DNA from: Clostridia bacterium | Lineage (GTDB): Bacteria > Bacillota > Clostridia > Oscillospirales > CAG-272 | Direction: 5' to 3' | Length of the DNA stretch: 10,187 bases | Assembly: GCA_017504335.1 (NCBI GenBank) | Contig: JAFVRI010000202.1 | Span: 1-10,187, forward strand | Shown: piece after piece, positions 5,466 to 10,187 of the stretch | How positions within the stretch are numbered: the stretch's first letter is position 1 | How the letters are laid out: each line of letters starts with the position of its first letter | Position numbers and translations under genes: made by a program | The notes under the pieces: generated by a model | Databases searched by the model: none | Seen by the model: only the letters and a program-made list of their open reading frames with translations | Told to the model about the DNA's origin: nothing

Positions 5466-6788
5466 TTAGTGATATTCGGGCAACCAACCCTTGTGGGCTT
5501 CGATCAGATCATCGCAAAGTGCAACAATATCGTCGATGGAAAGCTCTGCGGAGGTATGAGGATCCAGCATAGCCGCCTGATAGATATGCTCCTTCTTGCG
5601 GGTTGCTGCCGCTTCGATGGTCAGAAGCTGAGGGTTGATATTGGTACGGTTCATTGCCGCAAGCTGTACGGGAAGATCCCCCACAACCGTAGGATGAATT
5701 CCCTGCTTGTTTACGAGACAAGGAACTTCTACGCAAGCCTCACGGGGCAGGTTGGTGATCAAGCCCTTGTTGATCACGTTTCCGCCGATCTCATAAGGCA
5801 CGTCGGTCACGATGGCCTCCATAATACGGGATGCGTACTCCTTCGAGCGCTCATGGGTAATATTTCCGTTGATGTACTCCTGTCTCTGCTCTTCCCACTT
5901 TGCGATCTGGTTTACGCAACGGCGGGGATATTCATCCAGAGGAATTCTGTAACGGTCGATCAGCTCGGGATATTTGGACTTGATAAACAGATTGTTATAC
6001 TCCGCGTTGTGCTCACTGGACTCGGTGCAGTAATAGCCCAGACGGCGGATGTATTCAAAGCGAACCAGATCGTTGAAGTCCTCGGGAGGATTTTCTAAGA
6101 TCTCGCACGCGCGGCGGCGGATCTCGGGGTAGAGATCGTTTCCGTCCTTATCCTTGATCTCAAGGAGCCATGCCATGTGGTTGATTCCCGCAATCTTTTC
6201 ATAGTAGGGTGTTTCAAGCTCCATGCCCACTCTCTTTAACAGACTTCTGGAGCAAACCTGAACGCTGTGGCAAAGACCGACGGTCTTGATGTCGGTATAT
6301 CTCTGCATATAGCCCGCCAACATTGCCATGGGATTGGTATAGTTCAGGAACCATGCGTTGGGACAGACCTGCGCCATATCGTCGGCGAAATCCTGCAATA
6401 CGGGGATCGTACGCAAGGCACGGAAGATTCCTCCGATGCCGAGGGTATCGGCAATGGTCTGACGCAGACCGTACTTTTTCGGAACCTCAAAGTCAATGAT
6501 GGTACATGGGTCGTAGAGACCGACCTGAATGGCATTGACCACGAAATCAGCTCCGCGGAGGGCATCCTTACGGTTCGGTACACCCAGATACTTGGTAACG
6601 GTGGCTCTTCCCTCGTTAACATTCTTGTTCAGGAGGCAAACCATACGGTAGGAATCCTCCAGACGCTTTTCGTCAATGTCATAGAGCGCATACTCAAAGT
6701 CTCTGAGCGCATCGGTCATCATAGAGTCGCCGATGACGTTCTTAGCAAATACTGTGCTCCCCGCACCCATAAAGGTAATCTTTCCCAT
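5466..6788 (-). CDS. melA: GH4 NAD-dependent alpha-galactosidase-like glycosidase
   Basis: A 440-residue cytoplasmic enzyme of glycoside hydrolase family 4. Members use NAD+ and a divalent metal, usually Mn2+, to cleave glycosides by an oxidation-elimination mechanism. Residues 1-45 carry the Rossmann start KITFMGAGSTVF and the acidic strand end ALYDID. NYTNPM (149-154) is the family signature. CHSVQ (173-177), with metal ligand Cys173, is the form typical of MelA-type alpha-galactosidases, rather than the CN-P form of phospho-glycosidases. GINHMAWLLE (201-210) supplies the second ligand, His204. The length is normal. The start at 6788 is preferred over the ATG at 6863 because AAGGAG lies just before it and the protein then begins directly at the Rossmann strand. 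It overlaps the end of the upstream AraC-family gene by 47 bp, implying cotranscription and translational coupling. Alpha-galactosidase is the likeliest activity, but GH4 specificity is hard to call from sequence. Confidence 0.9.
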   Translation of the reverse strand: MGKITFMGAGSTVFAKNVIGDSMMTDALRDFEYALYDIDEKRLEDSYRMVCLLNKNVNEGRATVTKYLGVPNRKDALRGADFVVNAIQVGLYDPCTIIDFEVPKKYGLRQTIADTLGIGGIFRALRTIPVLQDFADDMAQVCPNAWFLNYTNPMAMLAGYMQRYTDIKTVGLCHSVQVCSRSLLKRVGMELETPYYEKIAGINHMAWLLEIKDKDGNDLYPEIRRRACEILENPPEDFNDLVRFEYIRRLGYYCTESSEHNAEYNNLFIKSKYPELIDRYRIPLDEYPRRCVNQIAKWEEQRQEYINGNITHERSKEYASRIMEAIVTDVPYEIGGNVINKGLITNLPREACVEVPCLVNKQGIHPTVVGDLPVQLAAMNRTNINPQLLTIEAAATRKKEHIYQAAMLDPHTSAELSIDDIVALCDDLIEAHKGWLPEYH

Positions 6789-7674
6789 TTTGTTCTCCTT
6801 CTTTCTTTTTATTGTTGCCGCATGACGGCTTGGATTCATGATCAGATACTTTCCGATATTCATTTCGAAATTCCGAGGGTGTCAACCCCGTGTGACGCTT
6901 GAAAAACGGAAAGAAATAGGACTCACTGTCAAACCCACAACGAGTTGCAATTTCGAAAATCGAGTATACTTTCCTCGATTGCAGCAGGCGCTTGGCTTGG
7001 TTGATCCGACAGCTCTCCAGAAAATCGTGAACCGTGATCCCTGTATATTTCTTAAAATCACGGTCCAGCTTGGATCGGCTCACCGAAAAGAGACGAGCAA
7101 GATTCTGTATATCAAGTGGCTCACAAAAATGCTCGACCACATATCTCCGCACCTCTTGAATATAGCTTGGACTTCCTTCCACTTTTGTGGTTTGTCCCTC
7201 CGAACAGATCTCGAACAGCTTATTCAAGAACAGCACGCAGGTCAATTCCTTCGTATTCTTGCTGATTTCATCCGGTTGCTCCTCGCACCATACCAGCAAT
7301 CGCTTCAAATATTCCGCCTGATCCTGGCTCAGTCGAAAAATTCTTCCCTCGCCCATCTGTCGAAGTGCCGAGGGGATCAGCTCGGTTTTGTAGGAAGAAA
7401 GCATCTCCTCATCAAAGTAAAATACGTAGCGATCAAAGTCCACTGCCCTTGTGTCCGTACAGGACATGGAATGGACCGTATACGGGGGCGAAAGAATCAC
7501 ACACGGATATTGGTACACATACTCCACACCGTTAATAACCGACCTTTGCTCCACATCTTCGGTGCAAAAATACAACTCGTACTGTGCATGAATGTGCGCA
7601 TACCGCATTACGGACAAGCCAGAAAAATGCTCCATCCGAAAGGTTGTACCGAAATCGGTCAAAAAGATCTCCAT
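6742..7674 (-). CDS. AraC-family transcriptional regulator with cupin sensor domain
   Basis: A 310-residue regulator. Residues 10-95 resemble the AraC N-terminal cupin (HIHAQYELYF at 27-36, then VILSPPYTVHSM), which in this family binds a sugar. Residues 170-275 hold the double helix-turn-helix: DIQNLARLFSVSRSKLDRDFKKYTG, then SIFEIATRCGF and ESYFFPFFKRHTGLTPSEFR, the family's C-terminal signature. About 35 extra polar, Lys-rich residues follow; they are encoded where the gene runs through the ribosome binding site and first codons of the GH4 gene. The start at 7674 has GGAGG 5 bases upstream; an ATG at 7746 lies before the promoter and is rejected. The gene order suggests an activator of the alpha-galactosidase gene, probably responding to an alpha-galactoside such as melibiose or raffinose. 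The sugar is inferred from the neighbour only. Confidence 0.92.
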   Translation of the reverse strand: MEIFLTDFGTTFRMEHFSGLSVMRYAHIHAQYELYFCTEDVEQRSVINGVEYVYQYPCVILSPPYTVHSMSCTDTRAVDFDRYVFYFDEEMLSSYKTELIPSALRQMGEGRIFRLSQDQAEYLKRLLVWCEEQPDEISKNTKELTCVLFLNKLFEICSEGQTTKVEGSPSYIQEVRRYVVEHFCEPLDIQNLARLFSVSRSKLDRDFKKYTGITVHDFLESCRINQAKRLLQSRKVYSIFEIATRCGFDSESYFFPFFKRHTGLTPSEFRNEYRKVSDHESKPSCGNNKKKEGEQNGKDYLYGCGEHSIC

Positions 7675-7705
7675 TTCCGCCTCCGATTTTACGATTACTA
7701 TTCTT

Positions 7706-7733
7706 ATTATACCATGTTTTTTCAGCAAATCAA
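7706..7733 (-). promoter_or_regulatory. Promoter of the AraC regulator and GH4 unit
   Basis: On the minus strand an extended -10, TGGTATAAT (hexamer at 7706-7711), is 16 bp from TTGATT (7728-7733). It lies 32 bp before ATG 7674, and the start site falls downstream of ATG 7746, which excludes that longer start. No other good promoter is seen for the GH4 gene, so both genes probably use it. Confidence 0.75.
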
Positions 7734-7752
7734 TCCATTTTTTCACCAGATC

Positions 7753-7785
7753 GCAAAAAATAACTGTGATTTTTCACTTTTTTGC
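7753..7785. repeat. Interrupted inverted repeat upstream of the AraC-family gene promoter
   Basis: GCAAAAAA (7753-7760) pairs with TTTTTTGC (7778-7785), and inside it GTGA (7766-7769) pairs with TCAC (7774-7777). It lies about 20 bp upstream of the -35, a position suited to an activator site. It could also be a chance A/T-rich symmetry. Confidence 0.35.
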
Positions 7786-7796
7786 AAAGCTCAATC

Positions 7797-7832
7797 AAAA
7801 AGAACCGCCCTTGCGGTCACAAGGGCGGTTTT
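7797..7832 (-). terminator. Rho-independent terminator of the glycyl-tRNA synthetase unit
   Basis: A perfect 11-bp stem, AACCGCCCTTG (7803-7813) with CAAGGGCGGTT (7820-7830), encloses a 6-nt loop. On the minus strand it is followed by CTTTTTGATT. It lies just after the small membrane protein gene and separates that unit from the AraC-family gene. Confidence 0.9.
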
Positions 7833-7839
7833 GATTCGG

Positions 7840-8163
7840 TTAAGTACAATCGTAATAAATCCAAGCCAGGAGAGCCTGAACCAGGGAGCTTACATCAAAG
7901 AGTCCGTTTGACAACGCCATGGCAAAGTTCAATGCGGACAGCACACAAATGAAGATTCCCAAAACACGGCAGACCTTCACCTTTGTGCGAAACAGTCCAA
8001 AGAGTCCCGTCACAAACATCAGCACACCCAGCGCAGAGCCGAGAATGCCTGCCAGATCCAATTCAAGGAGTGCCTCAAAGGCATCAAACACCGAGTTGAC
8101 ACCGAGAACGATAAAGATAATACTGATCAGAATGCGTGTCACGTTACTTCTTCCTGCAGCCAT
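7840..8163 (-). CDS. Small hydrophobic membrane protein of unknown function
   Basis: A 107-residue integral membrane protein that I cannot assign to a family. Hydrophobic segments lie at about residues 11-29, 37-58 and 64-84, with a shorter, possibly fourth segment at 90-104. The loop FRTKVKVCR (58-66) is basic and likely cytoplasmic, as is the N-terminus MAAGRSNVTR. It resembles generic small three- or four-helix membrane proteins that are common in Clostridia. It is the last gene of the unit, 11 bp after the glycyl-tRNA synthetase gene. Its very strong AAGGAGG ribosome binding site overlaps the synthetase stop codon (8175-8177), which favours coupled translation. A link to tRNA charging is not implied by the sequence; the pairing may be positional. 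Confidence 0.85.
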   Translation of the reverse strand: MAAGRSNVTRILISIIFIVLGVNSVFDAFEALLELDLAGILGSALGVLMFVTGLFGLFRTKVKVCRVLGIFICVLSALNFAMALSNGLFDVSSLVQALLAWIYYDCT

Positions 8164-8168
8164 GCGGT

Positions 8169-8177
8169 ACCTCCTTA
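8169..8177 (-). promoter_or_regulatory. Ribosome binding site overlapping the synthetase stop codon
   Basis: TAAGGAGGT on the minus strand contains the TAA stop of the synthetase gene and a full Shine-Dalgarno sequence. It fixes the start of the small membrane protein at 8163 and suggests that terminating ribosomes can reinitiate there. Confidence 0.8.
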
Positions 8178-9578
8178 AAATTCAATAACCTTTTCGATGT
8201 AGGACTTCAGATCCGCAATCGGAATACGAACCTGCTCCATGGTATCTCTGTCACGAACGGTTACGCAACCGTCGGTCTCGGATTCAAAGTCATAGGTAAT
8301 GCAAAGAGGAGTTCCCACCTCGTCCTGACGGCGATAACGCTTACCGATCGAGCCTGCCTCATCGTAATCTACGCTGAAGTACTTTGCGAGATCGGAGTAG
8401 ATTGCCTCAGCACCCTCGGACAGCTTCTTGGAAAGAGGAAGAATGGCAGCCTTGAAGGGAGCCAGAGCGGGATGCAGGTGCATCACGGTTCTCACGTCAT
8501 TCTTCTCCGCATCAATGACTTCCTCATCATACGCATCGCAAAGAACAGCCAGTACGCTTCTTTCCACACCCAAGCTGGGCTCGACCACGTAAGGAATGTA
8601 ATGCTCGCCCGTCTCCTGATCGAAGTAGGTCAGATCCTTACCGGAGGTATTCTGGTGCTGAGTCAGGTCATAGTCGGTACGGTCAGCAACGCCCCAAAGC
8701 TCGCCCCATCCGAAGGGGAACAGGAACTCGAAGTCGGTGGTTGCCTTAGAGTAGAAGCAAAGCTCCTCGGGGGAATGGTCGCGCAGGCGCAGGTTCTCTT
8801 CCTTCAAGCCGATCGCCAACAACCAATCACGGCAGAAGGAACGCCAGTAGTTGAACCACTCCAGATCGGTTCCGGGCTTGCAGAAGAACTCCAGCTCCAT
8901 CTGCTCGAACTCACGGACACGGAAAATAAAGTTACCGGGAGTGATCTCATTACGGAAGGACTTACCGATCTGAGCAATACCGAAGGGCAGCTTCTTACGG
9001 GTGGTTCTCTGAACGCTGACAAAGTTCGTAAAGATACCCTGAGCGGTCTCGGGACGGAGATATACAGTATTCTTCGCATCCTCGGTAACGCCCTGGAAGG
9101 TCTTGAACATCAGATTAAACTGACGGATATCGGTGAAGTTGTGCTTTCCGCAGGTAGGACAAGGAATATTGTGAGACTCCACAAACTCCTTCATTTCAGC
9201 CTGAGTAAAGGCATCAATAGGTTTCTCCAGCTCGATGCCGTTCTCCGCACAGAAATCCTCGATCATTTTGTCGGCACGGAAGCGCTCATGGCACTCGCGA
9301 CAGTCCATCAAGGGATCGGAGAATCCTGCCAAGTGACCCGAAGCCACCCAAGTCTGGGGGTTCATCAGGATCGCAGCATCCAAGCCTACATTATATTTAT
9401 TCTCCTGAACAAATTTCTTCCACCATGCCTTCTTGACATTGTTCTTCAGCTCCACACCCAGAGGACCGTAGTCCCAGGTATTGGCAAGTCCGCCGTAGAT
9501 CTCGGATCCGGGGAAAATGAATCCGCGTGTCTTACACAGTGCAACGATTTTGTCCATTGTTTTTTCGGTGTTTTTCAT
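8175..9578 (-). CDS. glyQS: Glycine--tRNA ligase, single-chain class II type
   Basis: A 467-residue cytoplasmic enzyme that attaches glycine to tRNA-Gly using ATP. It is the eukaryotic/archaeal-like homodimeric type used by many Bacillota, not the alpha2beta2 GlyQ/GlyS type. Class II motif 1 is at GPLGVELKNNVKKAWW (38-53). RPETAQG (175-181) is a GlyRS signature. Motif 2 is FRNEITPGN with the VREFEQMELEFF strand (208-232). Motif 3 is EPSLGVERSVLAVL (333-346), with the ATP-binding Arg340. The insertion between motifs 1 and 2 carries C93, C96, C140 and C143, two CxxC pairs that look like a zinc knuckle. Residues 365-467 form the anticodon-binding domain. The length is typical for bacterial members. 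The start at 9578 follows AAGGAAG; the ATG at residue 8 has no ribosome binding site. It has its own promoter and leads the small membrane protein gene. Confidence 0.97.
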   Translation of the reverse strand: MKNTEKTMDKIVALCKTRGFIFPGSEIYGGLANTWDYGPLGVELKNNVKKAWWKKFVQENKYNVGLDAAILMNPQTWVASGHLAGFSDPLMDCRECHERFRADKMIEDFCAENGIELEKPIDAFTQAEMKEFVESHNIPCPTCGKHNFTDIRQFNLMFKTFQGVTEDAKNTVYLRPETAQGIFTNFVSVQRTTRKKLPFGIAQIGKSFRNEITPGNFIFRVREFEQMELEFFCKPGTDLEWFNYWRSFCRDWLLAIGLKEENLRLRDHSPEELCFYSKATTDFEFLFPFGWGELWGVADRTDYDLTQHQNTSGKDLTYFDQETGEHYIPYVVEPSLGVERSVLAVLCDAYDEEVIDAEKNDVRTVMHLHPALAPFKAAILPLSKKLSEGAEAIYSDLAKYFSVDYDEAGSIGKRYRRQDEVGTPLCITYDFESETDGCVTVRDRDTMEQVRIPIADLKSYIEKVIEF

Positions 9579-9621
9579 GTTTGTCTTCCTTCCATTTTAC
9601 CAAAAAATATTATAATATATT

Positions 9622-9650
9622 ATTTTATCACAGGAATTCCCTGTTGTCAA
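9622..9650 (-). promoter_or_regulatory. Promoter of glyQS, with a palindrome in the spacer
   Basis: On the minus strand TTGACA (9645-9650) and TAAAAT (9622-9627) are 17 bp apart, with an extended TG before the -10. The leader to ATG 9578 is only about 35-40 nt, too short for a T-box riboswitch. The spacer holds GGAATTCC flanked by ACAG and TGT, an almost symmetrical element that may be an operator or chance. Confidence 0.85.
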
Positions 9651-9658
9651 CAGATTTT

Positions 9659-10187
9659 TTATTTTCCACCCACACTCATGGATCGGATCAACACGTCGGG
9701 CGAGCCAAACACGGTAAATCCGGAAGGAATCCCGAATTTCACCTGATCTCCCAGTGCCTCGATTGATTTCAGAAGCTCAAAGAAATTTCCCGCAATCGTA
9801 AATGATTTGATCGCCTCAGCAGCCTTACCGTCCCGAATCCGATAGCCCTCACATTCAATGGAGAAATCTCCCGTTACGGCATTACAACCCGCATGAAGTC
9901 CCTTGAAGCCGGTAATACAAATCCCGCCGTCCGCCATTCTGAGCAGATCCTCCCACGTATTTTCGGCAGGGGCAATATAAAAGTTGAACGGACTGACTCC
10001 CACCGCGTCGGAATAGCTCGCTCTCTGTCCGTTTCCCGTAGAGGAAACACCCGCGCGATCAGCGGTTGCCAGATCGTACAAAAGGGTTTTCAGCACACCG
10101 TTTTCGATCACATTCTTTTTGTAGGTTGCCACACCCTCTCCGTCAAAGGGAGCTTTCATGGGAGAATCCGCGCGCATGGGATCATCC
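9659..10187 (-). CDS. pmbA: PmbA/TldD-family protein, C-terminal part
   Basis: The last 175 or so residues of a protein that begins outside the window; the reading frame is open to the edge, with DDP before the first visible Met. PFDGEGVATYKK, ENGVLKTLLYD, STGNG and FTIAGNFFELLKSIEALG are conserved blocks of the PmbA (TldE) C-terminal domain, and the protein ends in the usual RSMSVGGK-type tail. In E. coli, TldD and PmbA/TldE form a heterodimeric protease that matures microcin B17 and degrades unfolded peptides; TldD carries the zinc HExxH site and PmbA does not. A tldD partner would be expected just upstream, beyond the edge. Genes of this family can also act in other peptide processing. It is followed closely by the glyQS promoter, with no clear terminator between them. 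Confidence 0.85.
   Translation of the reverse strand, partial: DDPMRADSPMKAPFDGEGVATYKKNVIENGVLKTLLYDLATADRAGVSSTGNGQRASYSDAVGVSPFNFYIAPAENTWEDLLRMADGGICITGFKGLHAGCNAVTGDFSIECEGYRIRDGKAAEAIKSFTIAGNFFELLKSIEALGDQVKFGIPSGFTVFGSPDVLIRSMSVGGK

Noticed and set aside
4732..5487. 251-codon minus-strand frame opposite the DeoR-family gene
   Set aside because: It would start inside the terminator region, and the DeoR signature is on the plus strand.
6789..6863. Longer GH4 start at ATG 6863
   Set aside because: The 25 extra residues precede the Rossmann strand, lie inside the AraC gene, and lack a ribosome binding site; AAGGAG marks the ATG at 6788.
7675..7746. Longer AraC start at ATG 7746
   Set aside because: That ATG is upstream of the promoter -35 and has no ribosome binding site. 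The ATG at 7674 has GGAGG and lies after the promoter.
6838..7911. 357-codon plus-strand frame opposite the AraC-family gene
   Set aside because: It reads through the regulator promoter and a terminator, and its product has no recognisable domain. The sense frame has clear AraC motifs.
8136..9746. 536-codon open frame on the plus strand opposite glyQS
   Set aside because: The sense strand encodes an unmistakable synthetase. The antisense frame has no suitable ribosome binding site and runs through the glyQS promoter.
1..10187. Search for tRNA/rRNA genes, CRISPR arrays, insertion sequences, integrases or toxin-antitoxin pairs
   Set aside because: No candidate was seen on either strand by reading; the genes are closely packed and the longest gap is about 165 bp.

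Overview
The window looks like a chromosomal segment from a low-to-moderate GC member of the Bacillota, most likely a Clostridia-type gut or anaerobe genome. The clues are consensus sigma-A promoters, strong AGGAGG-type ribosome binding sites, a single-chain (alpha2-type) glycyl-tRNA synthetase, a BspA-like leucine-rich-repeat lipoprotein, a bacterial AraM-type glycerol-1-phosphate dehydrogenase and a GH4 alpha-galactosidase. There is no sign of a phage, insertion sequence, CRISPR array or RNA gene. The species cannot be read from the sequence.

Layout. (1) Positions 1-2490, plus strand: a coiled-coil, LRR5-type lipoprotein, then a 549-residue single-pass membrane protein. The second gene has its own near-perfect promoter and ends in an M23/LytM-like domain that has lost most catalytic residues. 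A bidirectional terminator closes the block. (2) 2493-4524, minus strand: a two-gene unit of a HAD phosphatase related to eukaryotic-type phosphomannomutase, broken by a one-base frameshift, followed by a glycerol-1-phosphate dehydrogenase (AraM/EgsA family). (3) 4525-5460: a 123-bp divergent control region with two overlapping promoters and three copies of a 10-bp motif, then a DeoR-family regulator and a second bidirectional terminator. (4) 5466-7830, minus strand: an AraC-family regulator followed by, and overlapping, a GH4 NAD-dependent alpha-galactosidase-like gene, expressed from one promoter. (5) 7803-9650, minus strand: glycyl-tRNA synthetase and a small four-helix membrane protein, ending in a hairpin terminator. 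(6) 9659-10187, minus strand: the C-terminal part of a PmbA/TldD-family protein that runs off the window edge.

How the parts work together. Blocks 2 and 3 look like one regulated module: a DeoR sensor of a phosphorylated metabolite sits divergent from a phosphatase and a polyol-phosphate dehydrogenase, with shared operator-like repeats between them. Block 4 is a self-contained sugar-response pair, a cupin/AraC sensor with the alpha-galactosidase it probably controls, although no transporter is in view. Blocks 5 and 6 are housekeeping or maturation genes. The most interesting items are the DeoR/HAD/G1P-dehydrogenase module with mutually exclusive promoters, the frameshift in the HAD gene, and the degenerate LytM protein. 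I did not find a clearly unprecedented multi-gene system.
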